From: Eutreptiella sp. 'Long Island Sound 2002'
Lineage: Eukaryota > Euglenozoa > Euglenophyceae > Eutreptiales > Eutreptiaceae
Length of the DNA stretch: 64,000 nucleotides
Assembly (NCBI GenBank): GCA_964036045.1
Contig: OZ038382.1
Span: 154,410,265-154,474,264 of the forward strand
Direction of reading: 5' to 3'
Made by a program: the position numbers and the translations under genes. Below the pieces are notes generated by a model. It did not search any database and was not told where the DNA came from. It saw only the letters and a list, made by a program, of their open reading frames with translations. How positions within the stretch are numbered: the stretch's first letter is position 1; each line of letters begins with the position of its first letter. Shown in pieces: positions 21,370 to 31,333 of the stretch.

Positions 21370-21440
21370 TGGACTTGCCTTGTTTAACAAAGCCACCTCC
21401 CCAGAGCCACCGCATTGCAACCACTCAAAGGCACGAAAGT
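21370..21440 (+). repeat. Dispersed repeat R-A, copy 3
   Basis: The sequence after the Ariadne exon matches the R-A words: AAAGCCACCTCCCCAGAGCC, TTGCAACCACTCAAAGGCACG. It is diverged from copies 1 and 2 but in the same orientation. Confidence 0.55.
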
Positions 21441-21693
21441 GGGAAGGAGAGACGATGCAAACTGATGTATGAAAAACGCTCCGGCGAAACTGGTCCTGGG
21501 GGGGGGGGTCATCCCCCCTCCTCAGGCTCCGCAGAAATATCTGAATATGTAAATGGAAATGGCCCGTGCCAGGGGACAGGGTCACCGGGGACGGGCAGTC
21601 AATCGGAGTCTGCCTTGGTTAACCACCAGCCGCTTTCGGTCTGTGAACATGATGCAGAAACGCATGCGCCAGGGAACGGGAGTCAACACAGAC

Positions 21694-24600
21694 CTGCCTC
21701 TGCCCCACCTCCTCGTTCTTCTGCTGCAATCGGTCTTCAGCCGCGGCGCATCGCGCCTCCAGCTGCGCGGTCTCGGACGCCTTCTCCTGCAGCTTCCCCT
21801 GGAGGGTCTGGGCGCCCTCGTTCAGACGCCTGATTTCGTCGTCTTTGGCGTGCAGCAGCTCATCGTTCTTGAGCTTGAGCTAATGGAACTGCTCCGACTC
21901 GGTGTCGATCCGCGCCTGCATGTTCTCGAGGGCCTTCTCCAATTGCCGGACCTGGGCAGAAACGCAGGGGAAAGGAAGGCGCACCGGCAGAGGCAGCCCC
22001 GCCGCTCACCATTGCAGCAGCACTGCCCCTGTGGCGTCCACTCAGGGGGGAAAGGGGGCGACCCGTCGGCTATGACGCGATGCCCCCCCTGCAAAAAAAA
22101 ACTGACTGTTGGCCACAGGCCCCTTTTGGGGGTCTGGGGGGCTGGGGTAGGGTCCGGGACAGGCGTTCTTCATTTTTTTTTGGGGGGGGGGGCAGGTGCA
22201 TTCCCCCACATAATGCACAATGCTCCGCCCCTCCCGAAAGGGAAGGTGCCCCAGGTACCAGAGTGAGTGCATAACTCTTGCCTTTTTTGGGGGGTCCCCA
22301 GTGTGGGGAGACATCAAAGTGGCCGCCCTTGTTGCCCCTGGACTCCAGAGGTACCTTTGACAACTAAATGGTGGCCAGAGGCCCCCCAGGGGGGGCTGGG
22401 GAGGGTTTGGCACAAGGCCTCGGGATCAGGTTGTTTGCCTTTGGCGGCGCCTATTGGCCTCTCCCCACTGCTTGTTCTGACCCTCTGTGCGTCCGAACGT
22501 GTTTTGGTTGTGTCAACAGAACCCCTGGATGACTACTCTGGGGGTTGGAGACGGGCTGTTGCCCGTGCCGTTGACCAGGTGCACCCAGATGCACACTCCG
22601 AGTCCATGCGGGAGTTTGCCGACTCCAGCACTGACTCGTGCACGCTGGTGCGTGCATCTGCAGGATCACTTTCCTGACCGGGGCTTCTAACAACCACAAT
22701 GATTCTTTCCCTGGCTGGGGGGGGGGGGGGGTGCAACCTAAGGACCGGTAAAGCCAGCTCCCGCATGCGTCTACTCCCCTGCCAGCGTTCACAGGTCCTC
22801 ACATTCAGTCATTTCCCAAGAACGTAACATTCGGAGGGTGATCCACCACACCTGCCGTGGGGACTGTGAGACAGGGGCAGAGAATTCCGAACTACCACGT
22901 GTTAAGCATCAGTGCGGCAATGCAGTTCTGGGCATTCTGCTCGTGGTGTTGCGAGTGGAGCGTGCCCCCTGTGCCTCAGTGTGTCCCTGTGGCCCATCAG
23001 CGGTGGTGAGCATCCTCCACCCACTTCACGGTCTTGGGAAAGACCTTGTGTAGGGCATGCCGGCGCCGGCACGGGAGGGATGCCAAGGGGCAGAAGCAGC
23101 ACTTGTGAGCAGAAGGGCAGCTTTCCTCAGTGGCTTGGAACAAGTGGTGTAAACAATTTATTTCCAAAAAACTCAAACCATGTGTACACTGGAAGGACCA
23201 ACGGGCACACTTACTCTGCCCTTATGGCAAACCCCACTCTAGAAAACTGCAACCCCCCGCCATGGGATGCGGATGCGCGTGCACGACTGGTACCGTCAGG
23301 CACAAAGCAGAAGTGCAACCCAAAAGTCAAAGAGAAAGCTCTTCAGTGACAGGTCACAGGCGCCTTTCGCTGCAGTAGAAGGAACATCACGAGAGATGCG
23401 AATGGGTTCCACTGCACCTAAGTCTTACGAACTAATCCTTTGTTGATTCACGTATCATCAGGCATCGTAGGGCCCCTCTCCTGGTGGAATCCCCGGCAAC
23501 CCCCCCTCCCCCCAAAGACCCGTGCAGCAGCGTCGCCAGAGCGGGCGGTGGGTCCCCCACGCGCACCACACCTGCGCGCCGAGCTCCGCCTCGTGTCTCG
23601 TCAGGTCGGCGATCGTGCGCTCGTGATCCCGCGAGGCGTCCTTCTCGCGTTGCAGCTCGCCGCTGAGGGCCGTGATGCGCTCCTGCGCCTGCGCCAAGTC
23701 CACCTGCTTCATTTCCAGCGACGTCGTCAGCCACACCAGGTCCCGGCCCTTTGCGGACACGTCCAGCTCCGCCACGCGCAGCTTCTCCAGCAGCTCCCGC
23801 GCCTGCTCCCTGTCGCCGCTGTCCCGGGCCTGCTCGGCGGCCGCCAGCTCCGCCGCGCGCGCGTTCAGCTCGGCGCGCAGCTGCGCGTTCACCCCCTTCT
23901 CCTGCTCCTCCGACGCCACGCTGACCCGGAGCTGCGTGTCCATCGAGTGCAGTTTGGTCTCCTGCTGCTGCAGGAGCCCCCGCAGGTGCTGGACCTCGTT
24001 GTCCTTCGCGCTTGCCTCGGCGCGCAGCTGCTCGAGGGTGCGCTTGACGTCGGCCTCCTCCGACACCGCCGTCGTCAGCTCCTGCACGCGCTGCTCCAGC
24101 TGCTCGGCCGGCCTCTCGGCCTGCTCCAGGCCGTCGGCCTTCAACTGCTCCGCAGGTGTCATTGCCATTGCCTGTGGGGCAGGCGGGGGCGGGCACAGGG
24201 CGGCGGTCATCCGACAGCGGTCGACGGTTGATCGACAGCGGGTGCCCGTCGGCCGTTGGTCGTCGCGCACAGGAACGCGGCTTCAACCGGCAAAACTCGG
24301 CAGAACGTGGGGCCCGCGTGTTGGGGTGAGGGGGGATTTACACAGGGTTCACGGTTCGCGGCTCGTGAATGTCTTCACGAGGGGAGAGTGGAGCGTTTTT
24401 TTTGTGTCTTTTTCAAAAAGGGCCAACAACATGATACAAAAACACGGGGTCAATGTGAGAAACGCACCGCGCGATCATTCTTCACTTTTGGCATCATCGT
24501 CAGGGGCGACGGTCTCCAGGTGTGCCTCCCCTTGCCGAAGGACGGGGGTGATCGCTAATTCTCGATCCCGCTGCCCTCCCACAAGCTCTACTCATGCTTT

Positions 24601-25240
24601 TGACAGGCGGTGTTTACTAAATTTTGACGAGATGAAAAAACAGTGCATTCATGAAATAGCACCAGATCCCGTGCGCACCGCGCCTGCGTTTCCCTGAATG
24701 CACGAGCCGATGCCCAAAACAAACAAGGAACACGTGGGGTTGGGCATGCAGCATGCAAGCATCTGGCAGATAGGGCACGGGAATCTGTACTGTACAAATT
24801 CTTTCGAGCCCTTGGGGCCCATGGAACCGGAGTGGCGCCTGCAGAGACTGCAGAGACTCCGGGACTGCAGAGCACTGGGACTGGGTCTGTTATTGTTTCT
24901 TTCGCATGGGAAAGTCCTGCGCTCCCCTTCTTTTCCCTTGGACAGTGCAGGATTCAGTACCCTGGGACCCGTGGCACGCATCAGACTGAAAAAAAAAAAA
25001 AAGATCCCTGGTGTAGCAGCAGCGCGGCTGGGACCCATGGCTGCCGGTGGTGGAAAACAGCCGACTTTTCGCACAGCGCGGGCACAGCGCACGGTGCGCC
25101 CCCATGGGCTCAGAGACACAGGAAGGGCTGGGCTTCAATGGTTCAACCTGGGCTTTGGCCTGCTGTTCCTGAAGCTGCCGTGCCAGCTCGTCATTCTCTT
25201 TCTGCAACTTGTTGACTTCAGCCTCAATCATGTCAGGAAC
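21694..25240 (-). CDS. Coiled-coil protein, three exons (partial, in-frame stop)
   Basis: Three minus-strand exons, all in phase 0: 25,240-25,148 (31 codons), 24,171-23,572 (200 codons) and 21,951-21,694 (86 codons). Each has an acceptor ending CAG and a donor starting GT. The joined reading is a near-continuous coiled coil rich in Glu, Gln, Leu, Ala and Arg (for example EVNKLQKENDELARQL, then EQRVQELTTAVSEEADVKR, then LEARCAAAEDRLQQ). There is no other domain, so family and function are unknown; such proteins are usually scaffolds or cytoskeletal. A TAG at 21,882-21,880 interrupts the third exon after EQFH, yet heptad-like sequence continues to the donor, so this is a lesion, a stop with readthrough, or an error. 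Third codon positions are G+C-rich, as in VPS4. Start, stop and remaining exons were not found. Confidence 0.75.
22890..23200 (+). repeat. Dispersed repeat R-C, copy 2 (inverted)
   Basis: Plus-strand sequence GGCATGCCG, GGGATGCCAAGGGGCAGAAGC and AGCACTTGTGAGCAGAAGGG is the reverse complement of words in the copies at about 19,920 and 25,600. It lies in an intron of the coiled-coil gene. Confidence 0.55.
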
Positions 25241-25464
25241 CTGGGCCGAAACAAGAAGACTGAATGATTGAAGCAATTCCTTCACTTGCACTGAACGTGC
25301 GAGGGACAAGGGCAGAACATCTGTTGCCTGCGCCCGGCGATTTCAACCACCGGGGGGGTTCAGTGCAATTCCGGGGGTTCAGTGCAATTCCGGACCCCAA
25401 CACCCATGGCGTGAGCCAGGGGGTCTGGAGGGGGGGGGGGGGGGGGCATCAACGCTGAGTGAGA

Positions 25465-25800
25465 ATGCCGGTTGGTACTTCTAGCTGTCCGTACTTGTGG
25501 TACTTCTAGCTGTCCGTACTTGTTCACCTTTTGAAGAGGGAATCCTCTGTGTGGCTAACCCCTAACGCCGCGCAAAAATATTTGATAGCCGCGAGTGGGA
25601 CAGTTGTCCGTCTGCTCACAAGTGCTGCTTCTGCCCCTCGGCATCCCTCCCACACCGGCGGAGGCATGCCCCACACAAAGCCTTTTCCAATACAGCGGAG
25701 TTTGGAGGGTGCTCACCACCACTGATGTAGCAAATGTAACATACAGCCAGGAGGTTCCGGAACGCCACATGTTGGCCATCAGTGGTGGTGGGCGCCAAAA
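25465..25800 (-). repeat. Dispersed repeats R-B copy 2 and R-C copy 3
   Basis: At 25,465-25,550 R-B has an internal duplication of GTACTTCTAGCTGTCC. From about 25,600 the R-C block follows (AGTGCTGCTTCTGCCCCTCG, CATCCCTCCCACACC, then a CATCAGTGGTGG word). R-B and R-C are adjacent here as at about 19,920, so they are probably parts of one longer dispersed element. Confidence 0.55.
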
Positions 25801-26282
25801 CGGGTGTGTGTGTGTGCCATAACGGCTGAAAGAGTGTGCCCAGGGATGTATTGGAACAGAGGAGGGGGGGGGAGGGTTTGGCCGGACCACCCCTCCTCCT
25901 ATGGTCCCCGCCGAAGGCGGGCCAAAAATTTTGCTTGGTAAATAAATAAAATAAGCTTAAATCCTCTTGGCGCCGAATGCGCCAAGGCAAAATGTTGGCT
26001 GTCAGCCTCAAACATGGGAAGGGGAGGAGGGGGGGGGGTCGGGGGGGGGGGGGGGCTTCTCCTGTGGTTGTCAGCCGGTCTAATACATCCCTCATGAACC
26101 AAAAAGAATTTTTTGATCAGTCGATTTAATGCACTGAATACTTGACGCACCGGCATCAAACAGCAGCTCAGAAATTCTTCGCCTACCTATCTTGTGCATG
26201 CAACGAGAGAGTTGGCTTCACGGCAAATGCCGCATAGTATGATCCGTTTTCTACACACCGCATATCGAAAAACGGCAAAACA

Positions 26283-26378
26283 TCAGACCTTGGCTGCTTT
26301 CTTTGGCTTCTCCTCCTCCTCGGTGGCTTCATCAGCATCATCCTTCTTGCGCTTTTTGTTTGGGCTCGCTTCCTTCTT
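26283..26378 (-). CDS. Possible last exon of a Lys-rich nuclear-type protein
   Basis: After an acceptor ending TGTGCAG, the minus strand reads KKEASPNKKRKKDDADEA, then EEEEKPKKAAKV and a TGA at 26,285-26,283. Mixed basic and acidic tails like this, with a KKRKK nuclear-localisation-type cluster, are common at the ends of chromatin and nucleolar proteins. A further Lys-rich piece (PKKTKKKANEDKSK) lies upstream at about 26,415-26,455, but its donor is not clear, so the gene is not assembled. If real, the gene ends just upstream of the coiled-coil gene on the same strand. Confidence 0.4.
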   Translation of the reverse strand, partial: KKEASPNKKRKKDDADEATEEEEKPKKAAKV

Positions 26379-26599
26379 CTGCACAGCACAATGCAAAAAT
26401 GATTTTTTTGGACTTGCTTTTGTCCTCATTTGCCTTCTTCTTGGTCTTTTTGGGCTATGTGCGATGGGATAATCAGGGATAGCATGGGGCATACGATGGC
26501 TTTTGGGCAACCATGGTCTTGGGTCGGCCTCGTGTACTCGTGGCTTCGTGTACTCTTTTTCTGTTTCGTCCTTCCTTCCTGCAGACAAAAGCGTCATCT

Positions 26600-28500
26600 G
26601 GGGAGGGTCGACGTCAGTATGATTATAGTGTGTCTCATGTCGTGTTGTTTGTAAAAAAATCTACTGGGCCACGACAAGATGTCACATTACCCCGGAGGGA
26701 TGGCTCTCATCGGGGTGATAGCAAGGGAAAGAGTGCCGAACACAAGACCCTTGGGATGGCAACAATATAAGACGGTCGATGGCCAATATGCGTGAGCTCC
26801 ACTTGATTTTTGGCATGGCGGTTTCCCGCCGAGGCACAACAAAAAAGCGGCCGAAGCACAGGTTTATGGCGGGCCAAAGTGCAACGATGGACAGTTGCAC
26901 GAAACCCCCTTATTTGTGACCTCTTTACTTGAAGGCCCTCTCCCACATACCAAACGCGTTTGCCACTCTATTCATGGTACTCATGCATCAAACAACCTAT
27001 TCACCGTTTTGCTCCACAGCCGCGGTCTCGCACACTGACCTAGCGCCCTTAAGGCACCGCTCACGCCACGCTGTCAGCACGGCCGAAGGAGACCTGGGCG
27101 TTGCTTACTGGCACAACTTTTTTCAGTGCCATGGAACGGGGGGGAGTTTAAGCATTCGCATGCTGGCACGAAATGTCACCGCTCAGGATAGGAAACGGAT
27201 GCAAGTAGTGTGCAACGTGCACCAGCATATTTTTCTCATACAAGCAACGGCAACAACACACGAGTAGCACAAGTTAACTCTTTGCTTGTTCGAAAATGTT
27301 GTGCTTTCGTGCCTTTGGTTGTCTATCACGACCACTTGCGTAGCCAAACGACGCACAACGGAACGCTCACGAACGTTCATTGACACTCTCCTTTGACAGT
27401 TTCGCGCGTTCTCCGTCTCGCGACCTAGCCATATTGCTACTTGCACGCCCTCTCGGTGTGTAGTAGGGTATGAACTAGCACAATCGTGGCCAGTGGTGGG
27501 CGTAGCCTGGTGTTGACGTCGACGCACGGTCTAAGGTAGCGAGGATACTGCTTCACAAATCTGTGCACGCTTCCCTCAAATCTCGCACTGCGATTGTTTG
27601 TTGGGTGGTGACGGGGCCCGTCTTGTCTTTGGAGCATTTCAAGGGCCGCACGCCTTTGGAATTTTCCGTAGAACGTGCACCTCGTATAAGTGCTCGTCGT
27701 GGGTTCCTCAGAGGTGTTGGCTGCACAACATTGGTGGCCGGTGCGACTGCAAAACATCGTCTGGGACACGGCCAGGGTGCACCAGGAATATGTCTCGTCT
27801 ACTTATCCGCCCGGTACCTGTAGAGCCGTCGTGCACTTTCCTGCAATGGGAGAGTGCTGCTGCACGGAGGATGGAGGAGGAGGCATCATGGCACTGCATT
27901 CGACATCAACTCTTCGCCATCAACACGACAACTCATGGAAATGGCTTGCGCCCAAAGCTGCAGAAAAGTAAGAGAGTTTGTGTATCGCATTTGCCTCATC
28001 ACACCCAACTGTCCATCCAGCGCTTTACACTGTGCAATTTGAAATTTGCTCTTCGCCGTTTCGATATTGATAATATAAGTTACTACAGTAGTTGCTGTGA
28101 CCGACAAACTAGTGGTTGCTGTGACCGACAAACTGTGTTTCACTGAAATTGATTTCCGTTTCTATCCCAAGATGATTAATTGGCAGGGTACCTTCGGCAC
28201 GGCCTCCGGTTCAGCACCCTCTCGCACAAAGGCACGCGGAAGGAAACCTCCTTGTGAACTTTTTTGTCCGTTTACAGGGTGCCTAGAGAAGCCACCTCTA
28301 CCGGAGAACGCTGGAAATCAACTTCCCAAGCCCTCAAAAGCGTGCTTGTGTTCCAACCCTTCGCAGAGACAAGATTTCAGCTGTGTTCTGAAGCCTGGAC
28401 AATATTCCGAATTACACACTGGGGTTGGCCTGAAATCGGAGTATTACTAAAAAGGAAAGCATGTCAGTGCAATACTTAGGAATGTTACAGTAAAACAAAA
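26600..28500. other. No gene recognised
   Basis: Open frames occur on both strands (for example 27,183-27,769 minus and 27,598-28,146 plus) but carry no motif I know. At about 28,088-28,137 a direct repeat of about 25 bp (GTTGCTGTGACCGACAAACT) occurs twice in tandem. The interval may include the 5' untranslated part of the retroelement downstream. Confidence 0.4.
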
Positions 28501-28634
28501 AGACACCATGCACAGCCACATGTCCACGTCCGGTGGTACCCGGTAACCCGCATGTCGTATGCCACGGTGCGCCGGGGACACTGCCCCCTGGCCATCTGGC
28601 GAGCAGTATCCCCCCCCACTGCGCCCAGCCGCAG

Positions 28635-28707
28635 TGGCACGGCGGCGGGAATCGAACCCGGAACTGTCCCGCAATGAGAGACTGCCCTGCCATTGGGCCA
28701 CGCCGTG
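28635..28707 (-). tRNA. tRNA-like gene or SINE head (anticodon position ATT)
   Basis: The minus strand folds as a full cloverleaf. The acceptor arm is CACGGCG paired with CGCCGTG, followed by an encoded CCA. The D arm is GCCC/GGGC, the anticodon stem is GTCTC/GGGAC around a seven-base loop TCATTGC, and the T arm holds the B-box word GGTTCGATTCC with one C-C mismatch in its stem. The A-box-like word is TGGCCCAATGG. The base before the anticodon is C, not the near-universal T, and the loop would give ATT. Plain tRNA genes of eukaryotes do not encode CCA. A tRNA-derived SINE or a decayed tRNA copy is therefore more likely than a working tRNA. Confidence 0.5.
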
Positions 28708-29191
28708 TGGCACCGATTTGCGTAGCCCGCGACATCCGGGATTCTGGTTCTGGCAAAATGAGCAAATGAGCCACTCCATTTAATGCATCTAAAGCAGTTC
28801 GTAATCTCTAAAATGCCAGCTCGATTTTTTTTTGGTGTTGAAAGCATATTGCTCTTGGCATCAAGGAGCAAGGCACCAAGAATCTAGCAAGATTCTGATT
28901 TGGAATATAGAAAAAAATAAGATATAGAAGTTGCCTTGTTTTTAAGATTTCTCCCAATTCCGAATAGTGAGTTTCCCCAGTTCAAACCGGTCAAGCTGCC
29001 ATGGAATCTTCCATGCCCTACTTGTTTTTCGTTCCGGTTTTTCAGACTTTCTTCTCAAATCATTGCTATGGTACCATGCTTTTGGCCGAAGCTTCCGAGC
29101 CCCATGCATCTCCTGGTTTTTTATTACTCGAGATACATTGCAATCCGCACGACAACCAAATGGTTTTGTGTTTCACGCACCGCCGTTTGAT

Positions 29192-31333
29192 ATGCACCTT
29201 TATATCGCCTCGCTGAGCACGAGGTCCAAGCATGGCCGTGGCACATGGTCCATGCCCCCAAAACACTGCTACCAAACCGTGGGTAAAGGCCTTATAAAAT
29301 GTATGTTACTTGAATCACTACGCAGATTGCAAGTGGTGCGACAGCACCTGTACTTGCGCGATACGAATTATCTCTCCAACTTGACACTTGGTCAAAAATT
29401 GTCGGCTCATTTGGATGAAATGCGTGCACTGCTAAAATACACCAACTACACATGGATCCGAAGGATTATTGGTGTGTCTAAAGCGTTGTATGCTCCTTTT
29501 GATAAAACACAGAGTGTTGTGTATGTGGTTTTTTCGCTGATTGATGGTACTGTGTATGTTGGGCGCACGGGGCGATCCATAGTAGAGAGGTTTATTGAGC
29601 ATTTGAATGGCGGTATCCGTGCAGCATTCCATCTGCGCAGAGGGGAACCAGAATTTCTGGACGGACTGGAGTTATACGCGGCCATGGCACGCCACGGCAT
29701 CGAAAATTTTCTGATTCTACCACTGCAGGTTTCTACCCCTGAACGACTCCCATCTGTTGAGCGACGATGGATAAAATTTTTTGGGAAGCATGTTTACAAC
29801 ACTCGTGATGTCTCGCAGCCATGCCACTTACGGTGGCGTTTCTTTAAGCGCATTCCAGCCTCTTCTGAGGTTCTTCACCGGCAGAGGGTGAAAACTACTG
29901 TAGGACAGCTGCTCAGTAATCACAGGAGAGTTAACATGTCGGTGCCAGCACTGCTCGATTTGATGTGTGAGTCTCAGTCCATGGTTACACGTGCCCATTG
30001 GATTGAACTGTGGCGTATTGTGAAACTAAAAATCCATCAACGCACAGGTGTGCATATACCTAGGGAACTAGCGATACCCTATGCTGCGAGTAATGAAACC
30101 CCCCCCATGTCACTGACACATTTTGTTAAGAGCACCATCATGCAAGCGCCCCTGCCGCTCCCCCTGCGACACTATCTGTGTTCCGTGACACGCCTACAGG
30201 CTGCTGGTGGCAAACGTGTCCGTGATCTGTTATGCACAACCCGCATCAATGTGCCATGGAAACGCCTGTGTCACATAGCTGACCAACGCTGTGGCTGTGC
30301 CCATGTGAGGGATGTTACCAAGGTGCAAGGGTGTGTGTGTACCAGACTACATGCGGATTGGATGACGCTGTTTGGTCCAGATGCCACCATCCTTAAACAA
30401 CATATGGGTAACAGAACCATCACGCCTTGGAAGTCACTGTCTGCACGCATCGACAGGTCCGCATCCAGTGTTATTCGTGTGTCACACATGGCCGAAGACG
30501 TGAAAGGGCAATGGCGTGAGACATATATGACCAGATGCGCGGATGAATACACCACTCTTGCGTCCACCATTCCATGGTATCTTGACCCGACCCTGATTCA
30601 GGCTTTCCGTCGAAAGTGGGGTGGAACATATACCTTTCTGATGGTAGATAAAAACAGTGGCCGAACCTGGGTTATGTGTCGACACCTTTTCTTGCGCTAT
30701 GTGCGCCTTCTCTATCAGGATGATGTACAGTTTGAGACACTGCATACCCTCCCCACAGTGAAGGCTGCCAAGCAAGTCGCGCTTGATATGTTACTACAGT
30801 CGGCCACTAAGGCTGGCCTTGCCCCTTTCCTGCAACGAGGTCCGTCGTTTGGTGTCCCATGCTCTTTTGTTTTCGTTAAAAACAAGAGCAATGAATTGAT
30901 TGCTGAACTTAAATGGCGCATACTCTTCTCCCATTTTCACCACCCACTGAAAAAATATGGACAGCGTGTCGGGAGAGCCCTAACTCTGTTAATAAAAGCT
31001 GTGGTACAAGTGTTCGATACCTGGGCCATACTCAACACGGGTGATGTGCGTGAGTTCGCCGGTCGTGTGGAGTCCTCCCTGTCAAAACTGTACCCTGATG
31101 GTATCCCTCCGAAGAAACGTCCACGTTTATTTGAACTCGACGTGAAGGAAATGTTCCCTCGCCTTCCTAGGGACGGCGTGATCTCTGCGATTACAAGCCT
31201 GGCCTCGGAACTCACCCTGTTTCTGAAAACACACCCCCCCCCGAAGGCACTAACCTTCCCCCACGGCTGCGCGTTGGCAAATCAGGCCTTATATTCAGCA
31301 TCCACAAACGCAACCGGAAACTGGACAAATTAG
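29192..31333 (+). CDS. Retroelement ORF, 5' part: GIY-YIG nuclease and start of RT
   Basis: The start is taken at ATG 29,192 (MHLYIASLSTRSKHG); the frame is open upstream to 28,967 but without an ATG. Around residues 110-130 lies VVYVVFSL, then GTVYVGRTGRS, the GIY-YIG core that cuts DNA to prime copying, followed by FIEHLNGG and, about 45 residues on, ERRWIKFFG with a conserved-looking Glu. A region rich in Cys and His around residue 370 (CGCAHVRDV...GCVC) may bind zinc. Near residue 490 is FLMVDKNSGRTWVMC, which resembles the DKG-type block before the Penelope RT core. KWRILFSHFHHPL follows, then RT motif A, FELDVKEMFPRL (about residue 647), whose Asp is catalytic. Past 31,242 this frame reads into nonsense and stops at 31,333. 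Confidence 0.8.
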   Translation: MHLYIASLSTRSKHGRGTWSMPPKHCYQTVGKGLIKCMLLESLRRLQVVRQHLYLRDTNYLSNLTLGQKLSAHLDEMRALLKYTNYTWIRRIIGVSKALYAPFDKTQSVVYVVFSLIDGTVYVGRTGRSIVERFIEHLNGGIRAAFHLRRGEPEFLDGLELYAAMARHGIENFLILPLQVSTPERLPSVERRWIKFFGKHVYNTRDVSQPCHLRWRFFKRIPASSEVLHRQRVKTTVGQLLSNHRRVNMSVPALLDLMCESQSMVTRAHWIELWRIVKLKIHQRTGVHIPRELAIPYAASNETPPMSLTHFVKSTIMQAPLPLPLRHYLCSVTRLQAAGGKRVRDLLCTTRINVPWKRLCHIADQRCGCAHVRDVTKVQGCVCTRLHADWMTLFGPDATILKQHMGNRTITPWKSLSARIDRSASSVIRVSHMAEDVKGQWRETYMTRCADEYTTLASTIPWYLDPTLIQAFRRKWGGTYTFLMVDKNSGRTWVMCRHLFLRYVRLLYQDDVQFETLHTLPTVKAAKQVALDMLLQSATKAGLAPFLQRGPSFGVPCSFVFVKNKSNELIAELKWRILFSHFHHPLKKYGQRVGRALTLLIKAVVQVFDTWAILNTGDVREFAGRVESSLSKLYPDGIPPKKRPRLFELDVKEMFPRLPRDGVISAITSLASELTLFLKTHPPPKALTFPHGCALANQALYSASTNATGNWTN

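Noticed and set aside
22450-22690. Possible RING1 exon (Cys/His/Trp text such as ACTSQCWSR on the minus strand)
   Set aside because: Cys spacing is CxxxC rather than CxxC, and no matching upstream Cys pair or His exists.
23440-24697. Plus-strand frames over the coiled-coil exon (263 and 341 codons)
   Set aside because: Shadows of the minus-strand coding exon, Ser/Arg/Leu-rich, with splice signals only on the minus strand.
24700-24790. CPIC word on the minus strand as the start of a RING finger
   Set aside because: No C-x-H-x2-C pattern follows, and no splice phase joins it to the IBR exon.
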